A stretch of 56,332 bases of DNA, from the NCBI GenBank assembly GCA_017408405.1, contig JAFQUP010000020.1, forward strand, positions 1 through 56,332, read 5' to 3'. Below are positions 7,217 through 16,241 of this stretch, piece by piece (within the stretch, counting starts at the first letter, position 1; the number at the start of each line of letters is the position of its first letter). The DNA is from Thermoguttaceae bacterium. GTDB taxonomy: Bacteria; Planctomycetota; Planctomycetia; Pirellulales; Thermoguttaceae. The position numbers and the translations under genes are program-made. Below the pieces are notes generated by a model, which was not told where the DNA came from, did not search any database, and was given only the letters and a program-made list of their open reading frames with translations.

Positions 7217-10060
7217 ATGAATAGAAAACACTCCTTCCTTTCGTTTTCAGGATACGCGGCATTTCTTTTCGCGTTCCAGCTTCTGCTGTCAGCTTCGCTT
7301 TCCGCTAATCCTCCGGCTCCTCCCGTCCCTTCCTCCCCCAAAGGTTCGGACTCTGCGGCTCCCGAATTGTTTCCGTTTGAAGCTTCCGCGGAAAATCTTA
7401 ATTCTTTCCTGAACGCTCCAGTTTCGTCGCGTCCCGCCGGAGCGGACGGCCTGATCCGTGTCGAAAACGAACATTTTGTCAATGATGCCGGAATCGTTCG
7501 TTTCTGGGGCGTGAACGTCTGCATGGGGGGCTGCTTTCCAGAAAAAGAAACGGCTTCCGCCATGGCGCGCCGTATTGCCTCCTTCGGTTTGAATATCGTT
7601 CGGCTACACCATATGGACATGCGTGAAATATGGGGAAAAAACTATCCCAGACAGACTGAATTCGACCCGGAAAAACTTGATCGGCTCGACTGGTTCATCG
7701 CTGAACTTAAGCGAAATGGAGTTTATGTCAATATTAATCTTCACGTCTCAAGAAAATTTACCCCCGAGGACGGTTTTCCAGGCTATGATCAGCGTCCGAA
7801 TCACGACAAGGGATTGGACCATTTCATGCCGCGGATGATTGAGCTTCAAAAAAAATTCGCGCGGGATCTTCTCACTCACGTCAACCCGTACACTGGATTG
7901 AGTTACTGCGAAGATCCATGCGTCGCCATGGTGGAAATCAATAATGAAAATTCAACTGTTTCCCAATGGCGGAGCGGCGCGATTGACTCCCTTCTCCCTG
8001 ACTACTGTGAAGCGGAACTTCAGAAACAGTGGAACGAATGGCTCCGGAAAAAATATCTGCCGAATGAAAACGCTGATCTGAAAGAGGCTAATGCCCGGCT
8101 CAGGAACGCGTGGAACTGCCAGAATGTGCCTATCGGACAAAACATGATTCCGAACGCGTCTTTTGATTCCTCCCGAAATCCATGGACTCTTTCACTTAAT
8201 GGCGGTGCCAGGGGAACCCTTGCCATTGAAAATGGGACTCTCGTCTTCAATCCTCAAAAAATTGGCGAGAATCCGTGGGAACCCCAGTTCTTCTTCCTTG
8301 GTCTCGCATTGAAAGGCGGAAAGCCATACTCCGTTAAATTCCGTGCCCGATCGGATAAACCACAAAAAGTCGCGCTCGCCAGCGTCAAAATGGATTCCCC
8401 GTGGACGAATCAGGGACTCCACCAGCAGATTGAACTAACTCCTGAATGGCGGGAATTTTCTTTTGTCTTCATTCCGCCAAAGGACGAACCGTGCGCTCGA
8501 ATTGGAATTTCCCATGTGGCCCCTGAAACGACACTTGAATTTGATGATTTCATTTTCGCGGAAGGAGGAAAAAACGGTCCGGATGACGACAAAAGCCTTG
8601 AACGCGGAAACATCCCAATTCCCAAACGCCTCTCTACCGAGGAAACTACCGTGGAAATGCGTGAGGATTTCACCAGGTTCATGATTGAACTGGAACGCGA
8701 ATATTCCGCGGAAATGTTCGATTTCGTAAAAAACACTCTAAAGTGCCGCCATCCGGTTACCGGTACCCAGCTTAATTACGGTTCCGCTTATCCACAGGCG
8801 AAAATGGATTACGTGGATAATCACTCGTACTGGAATCACCCCCATTTTCCGGGACGGCCCTGGGACGGAAACGACTGGTATGTCTCGAATCATCCGCTCG
8901 TCAACATTTTTGGATATTCCGGAACCATCGCGGCTCTTACCGGTGAAAGGATTCTCGGAAAACCGTATACTGTGAGCGAGTATAATCATCCGTATCCGAA
9001 CCTTTATTTCGCGGAAGGTTTCCCAATGATTGCCGCGCAGGCCGCTTATCAGGACTGGGCTGGTGTCTTTATCTTCGGCTGGACCCACTCACCATTCAAT
9101 CCCAACCGCGCTTCCTTTTTCGACATTCACGGAAACGCGCCCGCTCTCGTTCATCAGCCCGCCTGCTTCAATCTTTTTGTCAGAGGTGACGTGAAGTCCG
9201 GTCTGACGAACGCTCTTCGAGTTGGAAACGCGAATATTGTCGAACTTCCTCTTCAAAAAGAGATTCAGGCACTTTGCGACTGCTGCGCCAGAAATAATTG
9301 GAATGCGTTTAATCACGAGCTTCAGGCTCCTTCCGCGTACGCGTTAGCCGAGTACTCAGGAACACGGCTGACGGATCTCGGAAGCAAAAATTTCGAAAAA
9401 GAAACTGGCAGTCTGAAACCTCTTTGCGAAAGCGGATTTCATGAACGGCTGAAAGAAAAACCGCTTACCGCAGCCTGTTCCACGCGTGAAATTCTCTGGA
9501 ACGCGGAACTTGAGAAAAAAGGGTACCTTATCATTGACACTCCCAAAACCAAGGTTTTTACCGGTTTCATTGCTGGAAGAAAATTTCGCTTTGCCGACGG
9601 AACGGAAATTTTGCCAGGAAAGACCATTCTTGACTGGATGACCCTTTCGATTACTAACGTTCAGGCGAAAAAAGCGGACAAACCCCAGCGCTGGCTCCTT
9701 GTTGCCACCGGACTAGTTCGAAACACAAATGAGAAAATCCGTATTTACCAAAAGGATGATCTTTTCAAGGAAAAAGCGGAAATTCCAGATACCCCGACAG
9801 AAAAACTTCATGAACTTATTGATCAGAAAATTACCACGTGCCGAACGAATGGAGAAGGGCCAAACCAATGCGAAGGAATTTCAGCGAAAATCATGCTTCC
9901 CGCTCCAAAGGGAGTTAACGTCAAATTTTTCCCGCTCTCAGGAACCTGCGAACGAAAAATGGTCCTGAACGCGAAACGAATCTCTGACTCTACTGTTGAG
10001 ATTGAGCTTTCCCCGAAATACCAAACCCTCTGGTACGAGATTGAGTTCGTGGAAAACTGA
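7217..10060 (+). CDS. Secreted clan-A (GH5-like) glycoside hydrolase with internal carbohydrate-binding module
   Basis: 947 residues. The ATG at 7217 is preferred over the open frame from 7127 because a signal peptide follows it (about residues 1-30). The TIM-barrel features of clan GH-A are visible: FWGVNVCMGG, LNIVRLHHMD, VYVNINLHVS, then MVEINNENS with the probable acid/base Glu244 after strand 4, and KPYTVSEYNHP with the probable nucleophile Glu588 after strand 7. Between them lies a beta-sandwich of about 150 residues (NMIPNASF ... LEFDDFIFAEGG), which reads like a CBM4/9-type sugar-binding module inserted in the barrel. A further beta-rich C-terminal domain follows. The substrate is not readable. 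This is not a canonical cellulase; it belongs with the large uncharacterised GH5-like proteins of planctomycetes. Confidence 0.82.
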   Translation: MNRKHSFLSFSGYAAFLFAFQLLLSASLSANPPAPPVPSSPKGSDSAAPELFPFEASAENLNSFLNAPVSSRPAGADGLIRVENEHFVNDAGIVRFWGVNVCMGGCFPEKETASAMARRIASFGLNIVRLHHMDMREIWGKNYPRQTEFDPEKLDRLDWFIAELKRNGVYVNINLHVSRKFTPEDGFPGYDQRPNHDKGLDHFMPRMIELQKKFARDLLTHVNPYTGLSYCEDPCVAMVEINNENSTVSQWRSGAIDSLLPDYCEAELQKQWNEWLRKKYLPNENADLKEANARLRNAWNCQNVPIGQNMIPNASFDSSRNPWTLSLNGGARGTLAIENGTLVFNPQKIGENPWEPQFFFLGLALKGGKPYSVKFRARSDKPQKVALASVKMDSPWTNQGLHQQIELTPEWREFSFVFIPPKDEPCARIGISHVAPETTLEFDDFIFAEGGKNGPDDDKSLERGNIPIPKRLSTEETTVEMREDFTRFMIELEREYSAEMFDFVKNTLKCRHPVTGTQLNYGSAYPQAKMDYVDNHSYWNHPHFPGRPWDGNDWYVSNHPLVNIFGYSGTIAALTGERILGKPYTVSEYNHPYPNLYFAEGFPMIAAQAAYQDWAGVFIFGWTHSPFNPNRASFFDIHGNAPALVHQPACFNLFVRGDVKSGLTNALRVGNANIVELPLQKEIQALCDCCARNNWNAFNHELQAPSAYALAEYSGTRLTDLGSKNFEKETGSLKPLCESGFHERLKEKPLTAACSTREILWNAELEKKGYLIIDTPKTKVFTGFIAGRKFRFADGTEILPGKTILDWMTLSITNVQAKKADKPQRWLLVATGLVRNTNEKIRIYQKDDLFKEKAEIPDTPTEKLHELIDQKITTCRTNGEGPNQCEGISAKIMLPAPKGVNVKFFPLSGTCERKMVLNAKRISDSTVEIELSPKYQTLWYEIEFVEN

Positions 10061-10074
10061 AAACACTTTTTTCC

Positions 10075-10097
10075 GGGAGCCGTCCCGCTCGGCTCCC
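10075..10097 (+). terminator. Stem-loop after the glycosidase gene
   Basis: GGGAGCCG (10075-10082) pairs perfectly with CGGCTCCC (10090-10097) around a 7-base loop, 14 bases after the stop. No T tract follows, so it is either a weak or factor-dependent terminator, or an mRNA-stabilising hairpin. The rest of 10098-10266 is pyrimidine-rich and shows no gene. Confidence 0.5.
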
Positions 10098-10266
10098 AAA
10101 CTCTTCTTACCCTTTACTAACTCTTTCCTTACTTTCCACCTCTTTTTCCCTGCCGTTCGTCCAATTCTCCTCATTCATGATTACCGAAATCTTTTTTGTC
10201 TGTCTAAAAATTCCTGTTTTGGGAATAATTGTTGCCAAAACTCGCTCTTTCCGCTTCCCTCCCCCC

Positions 10267-10294
10267 TTGTGTTTCTGAAAAAATCGGCTATAAT
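10267..10294 (+). promoter_or_regulatory. Promoter TTGTGT-16-TATAAT
   Basis: TTGTGT (10267-10272), 16-base spacer, perfect TATAAT (10289-10294). The predicted start near 10301 lies only about 27 bases before a very strong hairpin, and about 260 bases before the aminopeptidase gene. It could drive a short RNA, or the downstream gene through an attenuating leader. Confidence 0.65.
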
Positions 10295-10300
10295 TGATAC

Positions 10301-10388
10301 GTTGATTTTTGCACTGGATAGGTCAGAGCCGTGAAGCGGTTGGACTCCTTTCGGTCGACCGCTTCACGGCAGCCCTTTTTCATTTTTT
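10301..10388 (+). ncRNA. Candidate short transcript or attenuator with a 13-bp hairpin
   Basis: A perfect 13-bp inverted repeat, GCCGTGAAGCGGT (10328-10340) with ACCGCTTCACGGC (10358-10370), encloses a 17-base loop. Five bases later come T5 and, after CA, T6. Together with the promoter at 10267-10294 this defines a unit of roughly 85 bases with its own start and end. No known riboswitch or sRNA family is recognised. It may be a small RNA, or a leader terminator for the aminopeptidase gene. Confidence 0.4.
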
Positions 10389-10559
10389 GTTTTTCAAAAG
10401 AAAACTTCCCCCACAAAAAAGAAAAGATGCTCGGCAAGGGTGCTTTTTCATGAACGAACACGGTTCATTCATTGGGAACGTTTTTTTGGCAAAAAGATAT
10501 TTTCACGAAAATCCCAGTCCTTCGCGCTGGAATAGTTTCGATAGAGAGGAATGATTTTC

Positions 10560-11654
10560 ATGAGCGATATTTTTGCGGCACGACGTGAGAAACTGCGCAA
10601 ACTGCTCAAAAAACAAAATGCGGACGCGCTCTTGGTCACGAACGTGAAAAATGTGACTTGGCTCACTGGATTCACTGGCGATGACAGCTATTTTTTGCTT
10701 CACGCGGATGGCGAATGTCTTTTGAGTGATTTCCGCTACGAGATCCAGATAGAAGAAGAATGCCCCGGTCTGAATTTTGCCATACGCGGTGGAGCGCGCG
10801 GTTTTTCGCAGCTCATCCTTGATGAATTGAAAAAAATCTCAAGTTCACCGCGCCTTGGTGTCGAAACCAATTCTGTCACACTTGGTGAACTGGAACGTTT
10901 TAAAAATACCATTACGAGTCAGATCGTTCCGCTGGACTCTCTCGTTGAGTCCCTTCGGCAGGTCAAAGATCGACAGGAGATCGCGCTGATTCGTGAATCG
11001 GCTAAAATCGCGCGAAACGCTTTTCATGCTGTTCGGGCTATGATTTGTCCTGACTGGACGGAAAAGCAGATCGCGGATGAGTTGGAGTTTGCCATGCGTC
11101 GTCTTGGTGCTCGGGATGCCTCTTTTCCGACCATTGCGGCGGTGGGAGACCGTGCGGCTCTTTGCCACTGTGTTCCTGGCGAAAGAAAAGTCCGTGACGC
11201 GGCTTTTTTGCTTATCGACTGGGGGGCTAAGTACGAAGGTTACGCTAGTGATCTCACTCGAGTGCTGGTCACTGGCAGAATTTCGCCTGAGTTTAAAAAA
11301 GTCTACGGAATAGTCAAAGACGCGCAGCTGAAAGCGATTGAGGCCATTCGCCCCGGTGTTTCCTGTGCGGAAATTGATGCCGTAGCCAGAAACCATATCG
11401 CGGATGCTGGATACGGAAAATTTTTCGATCATGGCCTTGGGCATGGTATTGGGCTGGATATTCACGAAGGGCCTTCGTTCTCCCCGCGTTGCCAGACCAA
11501 CCTCAAACCCGGAATGGTCATTACCGTTGAACCCGGCATATACGTCAAGGGGTGGGGAGGAGTCAGAATTGAGGATGATATTCTTGTTACTCGTTCCGGC
11601 TGTGAAGTCATTACTGACGTCGAAAAGGAATTGGACGAAATGATCGTCGATTAA
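10560..11654 (+). CDS. M24B-family Xaa-Pro aminopeptidase
   Basis: 364 residues, cytosolic. It removes N-terminal residues that precede proline (or cleaves Xaa-Pro dipeptides). The N-terminal creatinase-like domain (about residues 1-130, with VTNVKNVTWLTGFTGDDSY) is followed by the pita-bread metallopeptidase domain. The five metal ligands of the family are visible: Asp in LLIDWGAKY, Asp in YASDLTRV, His in DHGLGHGIGLDIHEGP, Glu in ITVEPGIYV and Glu in GVRIEDDIL. The ATG at 10560 is chosen rather than 10551 because AGAGGA (10545-10550) is then nine bases upstream. The usual gene order pepP-accB-accC-like seen here (M24 peptidase directly before accBC) recurs in many bacteria. Confidence 0.93.
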   Translation: MSDIFAARREKLRKLLKKQNADALLVTNVKNVTWLTGFTGDDSYFLLHADGECLLSDFRYEIQIEEECPGLNFAIRGGARGFSQLILDELKKISSSPRLGVETNSVTLGELERFKNTITSQIVPLDSLVESLRQVKDRQEIALIRESAKIARNAFHAVRAMICPDWTEKQIADELEFAMRRLGARDASFPTIAAVGDRAALCHCVPGERKVRDAAFLLIDWGAKYEGYASDLTRVLVTGRISPEFKKVYGIVKDAQLKAIEAIRPGVSCAEIDAVARNHIADAGYGKFFDHGLGHGIGLDIHEGPSFSPRCQTNLKPGMVITVEPGIYVKGWGGVRIEDDILVTRSGCEVITDVEKELDEMIVD

Positions 11655-11747
11655 ACGTCACTGAATTTCCCATATTTTCAAAATTCGCTGATTTTCAGCC
11701 TGCTGAGTGGAAAATTCTTTCATCAACCAATCAAAAAAAGGATAATC

Positions 11748-12263
11748 ATGAAATCAAATCAACAAGCGAAAGAAATTACGGCCGGTGATGTGTTTGAAGT
11801 CCAGAAAGTTCGCCGTTTTGCCCAAATTATGAAAGAATACGGACTTTCTGACCTTGAGCTTAAAGACGGGGAAGTCCATATTCGTATGTCGCGTGGTGGT
11901 GCCCAGGTCTGTGTCGCGCCGACTGAGTTCGCCGCTCTCCCCGTGCCTGCCGCACCGGTTGCGCCGGTTGTCCAGAATGCTCCGGCTCCCGCTGAAACCG
12001 TTTCAAAAGATGACGAAAACGTCACTCTCATCAAAAGCCCGATCGTCGGTACTTTCTATTCGAAGCCGAATCCCAATTCCGCTCCTTTCGTGAATGTTGG
12101 AGATGTCATTACCGAAGGAAAAACCGTCTGCATCATTGAAGCGATGAAAGTCATGAACCAGCTCCCGGCTGACGTATCGGGAAAAATCGTTGCCGTTCTC
12201 GTTAAAGACGGTGATGCCGTTGAATTTGGTCAGCCTCTTTTCAAAGTGGATGTCCGCGGGTAA
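11748..12263 (+). CDS. accB: Biotin carboxyl carrier protein of acetyl-CoA carboxylase
   Basis: 171 residues. It carries biotin between biotin carboxylase and carboxyltransferase in the first step of fatty-acid synthesis. The biotinylation motif EAMKVMNQ is intact in the C-terminal lipoyl-like domain (about residues 95-170), which includes the VKSP/GTFYSKPNP thumb loop typical of bacterial AccB. The middle is a Pro/Ala-rich linker (residues about 58-88). The N-terminal part (FAQIMKEYGLSDLELKDGEVHIRMSR) is the usual AccB dimerisation region. AAGGAT precedes the ATG. accC follows after 142 bases. Confidence 0.97.
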   Translation: MKSNQQAKEITAGDVFEVQKVRRFAQIMKEYGLSDLELKDGEVHIRMSRGGAQVCVAPTEFAALPVPAAPVAPVVQNAPAPAETVSKDDENVTLIKSPIVGTFYSKPNPNSAPFVNVGDVITEGKTVCIIEAMKVMNQLPADVSGKIVAVLVKDGDAVEFGQPLFKVDVRG

Positions 12264-12301
12264 CTTCCCATTTGATTTTTCGGCCGCGAACTGTTCAGAT
12301 C

Positions 12302-12333
12302 CGGTTTTGGGGAATCTAATCTGCTCAAAACCG
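12302..12333 (+). promoter_or_regulatory. Intercistronic stem-loop between accB and accC
   Basis: CGGTTTTG (12302-12309) pairs perfectly with CAAAACCG (12326-12333) around a 16-base loop. It is followed by GCGAAATTTC rather than a T tract, so it is unlikely to stop transcription. It may set the relative amounts of AccB and AccC by RNA processing or stability. This function is an inference. Confidence 0.5.
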
Positions 12334-12405
12334 CGAAATTTCAACTTTTTCCCAGATATTTCCCGCGCCTCCAAGCCGCGCATTATCAAATTTTGAGGTT
12401 TTCAA

Positions 12406-13746
12406 ATGTTTCAACGAATTTTAGTAGCCAATCGCGGCGAAATTGCTTTGCGCATTTTCCGTGCCTGCCGCGAAATGGGGATCGAATCGGTCGCCGTCTT
12501 CAGTGAAGCGGATCGGGGAGCCGCCTATCTCGACCTGGCCGATCAAAAAATCTGCATTGGCCCGCCTCGTGTCGGAGACAGTTACCTGAAAATTGATCGT
12601 CTTATCAGCGCAGCGGAAGTCAGCGGCGCGGAAGCGATTCACCCTGGATATGGTCTTCTTTCGGAAAACGCGCATTTTGCCGAAGTTTGCCGTGACTGCG
12701 GATTTGAATTCATTGGTCCGTCGCACGAAGCCATGGCAATGCTCGGAGACAAAAATACGGCACGTTCACTCGCGAAAAAAGCTGGAATCCCAACGGTTCC
12801 GGGAAGTGACGGCATCGTGGAAAATGTCGATGAAGCCTTAAAAATCGCACGTGAATTCGAGTATCCTGTCCTCATTAAAGCCACTGCCGGAGGCGGTGGG
12901 CGTGGAATGCGCCTGGCATACTCTGACGATGAACTCAAAACGGTTTTTGTTGAGGCTCAGCAGGAAGCGAAAGCCTGTTTCGGAAATGGTGACTGCTACA
13001 TTGAGAAATATATCGAGGAGCCGCGCCATGTTGAAGTTCAGCTTATCGCCGATAATTACGGAAACGTTTGCCACCTGTTTGAACGTGACTGCACGATGCA
13101 GAGACGGCATCAGAAATTGATCGAGGAAAGTCCTTCGCCGCATATTGGTCCGGAAACCCGGAAGAAAATGTGCGCGGCTGCCGTGAAACTGGTCAGTTCT
13201 GTCGGGTACGCGAATGCGGGAACCATTGAGTTTGTTGTTGATAAAAATGAAAATTTCTACTTCATCGAGCTTAATGCCCGAATTCAGGTTGAGCATCCTG
13301 TTTCGGAAATGCTTACCGGAATTGATCTGATTAAGGCCCAGCTTCACGTCGCGGCCAATGAAAAGCTGCCTTTTACTCAAAAGGACATTCAGGCCAGAGG
13401 GCACGTCATTGAGTGTCGAATTAATGCGGAGGATCCCAATTTCAATTTTGCGCCGTCTCCCGGAAAAATTACCGCGCTGAATATCCCGGGTGGGTATGGG
13501 GTCCGATTTGACTCTCACGTTCACGCGGGCTATTCTGTTTCGCCATATTACGACTCGATGATCGGAAAACTCATTTGCTGGGGCGCGGACCGCGAAGAAT
13601 GCCGCCGCCGAATGATTCGCGCTCTTTCCGAATTTCGTGTTGAGGGAATTAAAGTTTCTATTTCCCGTCAGCTCGATATACTGAATCATCCAGTCTTTAT
13701 TAACGCGCAGGGATTTACCAGTTTCATTGAGAAAACGTGGAAATAG
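12406..13746 (+). CDS. accC: Biotin carboxylase subunit of acetyl-CoA carboxylase
   Basis: 446 residues, the family's normal length. It carboxylates the biotin on AccB using ATP and bicarbonate. Visible features: N-terminal [35 protein letters not shown], the glycine-rich ATP-grasp loop [11 protein letters not shown], the [13 protein letters not shown] and [16 protein letters not shown] segments, [17 protein letters not shown] with the catalytic region, and the C-terminal biotin-carboxylase domain ([13 protein letters not shown]). GAGG lies seven bases before the ATG. It forms an operon with accB and is closed by the terminator at 13763. The carboxyltransferase genes accA and accD are not in the window, as is common. 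Confidence 0.97.
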   Translation: MFQRILVANRGEIALRIFRACREMGIESVAVFSEADRGAAYLDLADQKICIGPPRVGDSYLKIDRLISAAEVSGAEAIHPGYGLLSENAHFAEVCRDCGFEFIGPSHEAMAMLGDKNTARSLAKKAGIPTVPGSDGIVENVDEALKIAREFEYPVLIKATAGGGGRGMRLAYSDDELKTVFVEAQQEAKACFGNGDCYIEKYIEEPRHVEVQLIADNYGNVCHLFERDCTMQRRHQKLIEESPSPHIGPETRKKMCAAAVKLVSSVGYANAGTIEFVVDKNENFYFIELNARIQVEHPVSEMLTGIDLIKAQLHVAANEKLPFTQKDIQARGHVIECRINAEDPNFNFAPSPGKITALNIPGGYGVRFDSHVHAGYSVSPYYDSMIGKLICWGADREECRRRMIRALSEFRVEGIKVSISRQLDILNHPVFINAQGFTSFIEKTWK

Positions 13747-13762
13747 TTTTCTGAGGCATTCA

Positions 13763-13796
13763 GGGAAAGGAGTTTCGGCTCTTTTCCCTCTTTTTC
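13763..13796 (+). terminator. Rho-independent terminator of accBC
   Basis: GGGAAAGGAG (13763-13772) pairs with CTCTTTTCCC (13779-13788), ten base pairs with one G:U, around a 6-base loop (TTTCGG), followed by TCTTTTTC. It starts 17 bases after the accC stop. Confidence 0.9.
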
Positions 13797-13838
13797 ATTT
13801 TATTTCCATCTTCCTGCCATTTATTTCAGGAGTTTTTT

Positions 13839-16073
13839 ATGAAAGTTTCGCGTTTGCGTCTTGCCTGCGGGGCTCTGGTTTTTACCTGCGGCATCTCTTT
13901 CCTTTCCCATTTTCCCAGCCTCTGCGCGTTGGAGCTTCCCAAAACCGTCGCGCATCGCGGTTTTTCGGCGATTGCTCCGGAAAACACGCTGGCGTCCATC
14001 CGCAAAGCCTGGGAAGCCGGCGCGGGAGGAAGTGAGTGTGACGTCTACATTACGCGCGACAACGTGGTCTGTCTCATGCACGACGGAAGCACGAAGCGGA
14101 CCTCAAATGGAAAAACGGACATCAAAATGTCCGAAGCGACGTGGGACCAGCTCAAGGACATTCGTGTCCCGGCGAATACTTTCGGATACGAAGACGAAAA
14201 GATTCCGACTCTCGTTCAGGCTCTCGAAACGCACAAGCAGTGTCCCGGCTGCTATCCAGTCATCGAGATCAAGGATGCCCGCGCGGCTCTCGGCGTTCTG
14301 GAAGATCTGAAGAAGACAGACATGCTGGACAAAGCGTTCGTCATCTCCTTCAACGGCGACGCAGTCAAGACCATCCGCGCGAACAGTAAAGTCCCGACTG
14401 CCTATCTTTTCGGAAAACTTGCGACTCCGGAAGACGTCCGAAATGCCGCACGCCGCACGATCGAAGCGGGCGCGGACATGATCGACATCATGTACCATCC
14501 GGACCTGACTGCCGAGCACATCAAGGCGGGGCATGACGAAGGCGTCCGCGTCTGGGTCTGGACCGTAAATGACCTGACGATCATGAAAAAACTGCTCGCC
14601 ATGGGCGTGGACAGCGTCACGACGGACCGTCCGGACCTGATGGCCATCGCGTTGACAGGTGATTCGGAAATGAGCGAATGGGTCGGTTCCGACGGCGATT
14701 TTGAAAATGAGAAAAACTTCATGCCGAAGAGATCCTCAAAAGTCGTGATGGGGACGGCTGAGCATCCGAACGCAAAAGCGGTCATCGACGCGGAAAAGAC
14801 GGCACTTGAGACGCTCATTCTTGCCAACGCGCCCGGGACGAAAGCGGAACTTGAGATTCGCTCTCCGAAAACGACGCTCTCCGCCTTGAGTTTCGGTACG
14901 GCAGGTGAAGCGGACGTTACGTTCGCGAAAGACACGAATGCGACTGCTTCCTCCATTTTCGTCGGTCAGGAACCTGGCTCGAAAGGGAGTCTCACCCTCC
15001 GCGGAAATCTCGAAACGATCTCCTTCGCACTCGGAAACGCCAAGGAAACGTTCGGCAAACTGACCATCGACGGCGGTCAGCTCAAAGTCATGGGACCGGT
15101 CAACTTTGGTGACGCGGGGGATTCGGTCATCGAAATGAACGGCGGAAAGCTCCTTGCCGGCGGAAACGTTCTCTTCGGAGAAACGAACCTGGGCGCGACG
15201 GAATTCACGCTCAGCGACGGACTTTTCCATGCCCGGCGCGGTCTGACTCTCGGTTCCGGCGGAGAAGCGTACCTGAACATTTGCGGCGGTGAACTCCGTG
15301 CGGACGGTCAGTTCGTCGTCGGTTTCTACTCCGGAAACAGTATCGTGCGCCAGACCGGCGGTGTCGCGAATATCCGCGGGACCAATTCAGCTTGGGGCGT
15401 TCGCACGAACCCAGGTTTCATTGAAAACTATTCGGCTGACGACATGAACAGCTACTGCGCGGGCGTTCAGTTTGCCGGCACCCGGCACGGCTCGAATGAA
15501 CTCCGAGGCGGCGAGACGGGCGAGTATTTCCTCTCCGGAGGTATTCTCAACACTCCGCGTATTTTCAGCATGACGACAGGACGCAAGCCGCTCTTCCACC
15601 TTTCCGGAAACGGCATAGCCAACGTTCTTTCTGATCCGGAGATCCCGTACTCCGGCATCGTCTCCGCTCCGATGGAAATGACCGGAGGAACGCTGCGCAC
15701 TGAGACGATCCTCGCTCGCGGATTCATGGCGAACGACACGTTCCTCCAGCAAGGCGGAACTTTGGAGCCGGTCGGAAACGCGAAGCTCGACGGAAACTTT
15801 GAGATGAAAGATTCCCGCGTCCTTTTCAGCGTCGATTCCAAAGAAAAGTTCACCTCGCTGGTTGTTTCCGGGAACTTTACGGCGGAAAACGCCGTTTTCG
15901 CAGTGGAACTTTCCGACGCGGCGGAAAACGCAGTGAACTCCGGGACCATCTTGGAAATCCGTCTCTTCCCGGGAACGCGTCCTGTCGGAAACTTTAAAAT
16001 CACCTCCGATTCTGCTCGTCTCAGTACGGAACGGTTGGAAAAAGAAGGTATCGTGATCCTTCGGAAACGCTGA
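13839..16073 (+). CDS. Secreted glycerophosphodiester phosphodiesterase with beta-helix-like C-terminal half
   Basis: 744 residues. A signal peptide (about 1-30) is followed by a GDPD domain (about 33-275). Catalytic residues of the family are present: His39 and Arg40 in AHRGFSAIAPENT, Glu66 and Asp68 in SECDVYI, and His81 in LMHDG; WVWTVND and GVDSVTTDRPDL close the barrel. The family hydrolyses glycerophosphodiesters to glycerol-3-phosphate and an alcohol. The last 450 residues are a long series of short Gly/Thr/Asn-rich beta strands (GGKLLAGGNVLFGE, GGELRADGQFVVG, GGILNTPRIF) like the passenger repeats of autotransporters or PEP-CTERM surface proteins, but no beta-barrel or sorting signal ends the chain. 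AGGAG precedes the start. Codon use is unusually rich in C/G third positions compared with accC next door. Confidence 0.88.
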   Translation: MKVSRLRLACGALVFTCGISFLSHFPSLCALELPKTVAHRGFSAIAPENTLASIRKAWEAGAGGSECDVYITRDNVVCLMHDGSTKRTSNGKTDIKMSEATWDQLKDIRVPANTFGYEDEKIPTLVQALETHKQCPGCYPVIEIKDARAALGVLEDLKKTDMLDKAFVISFNGDAVKTIRANSKVPTAYLFGKLATPEDVRNAARRTIEAGADMIDIMYHPDLTAEHIKAGHDEGVRVWVWTVNDLTIMKKLLAMGVDSVTTDRPDLMAIALTGDSEMSEWVGSDGDFENEKNFMPKRSSKVVMGTAEHPNAKAVIDAEKTALETLILANAPGTKAELEIRSPKTTLSALSFGTAGEADVTFAKDTNATASSIFVGQEPGSKGSLTLRGNLETISFALGNAKETFGKLTIDGGQLKVMGPVNFGDAGDSVIEMNGGKLLAGGNVLFGETNLGATEFTLSDGLFHARRGLTLGSGGEAYLNICGGELRADGQFVVGFYSGNSIVRQTGGVANIRGTNSAWGVRTNPGFIENYSADDMNSYCAGVQFAGTRHGSNELRGGETGEYFLSGGILNTPRIFSMTTGRKPLFHLSGNGIANVLSDPEIPYSGIVSAPMEMTGGTLRTETILARGFMANDTFLQQGGTLEPVGNAKLDGNFEMKDSRVLFSVDSKEKFTSLVVSGNFTAENAVFAVELSDAAENAVNSGTILEIRLFPGTRPVGNFKITSDSARLSTERLEKEGIVILRKR

Positions 16074-16132
16074 TCTCTTATCCTGACTCTCCCAAAAGAG
16101 AGTGAACTTGATTCAGCCGAAAGGTTAAATTA

Positions 16133-16168
16133 GCCGGGAATGGAAAGTATGGCGTTTTCCGTCCCGGC
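16133..16168 (+). terminator. Stem-loop after the GDPD gene
   Basis: GCCGGGA (16133-16139) pairs with TCCCGGC (16162-16168); an inner GGAAA/TTTCC helix extends it. It lies 60 bases after the stop and has no T tract, so termination is only a suggestion. Confidence 0.4.
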
Positions 16169-16241
16169 ATTTACGCAGAGAATACACTTGGTTTTTAAAA
16201 CAGAATGAAATACATGATTTATTTCAACGGAGTTCGCTAAA

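Noticed and set aside
10309..10554. An 81-codon plus-strand frame before the aminopeptidase gene
   Set aside because: It runs through the 13-bp hairpin, has no ribosome-binding site and no family signal.
12838..13689. A 283-codon minus-strand frame within accC
   Set aside because: accC is complete and strongly conserved on the plus strand; the antisense translation shows no recognisable motif.
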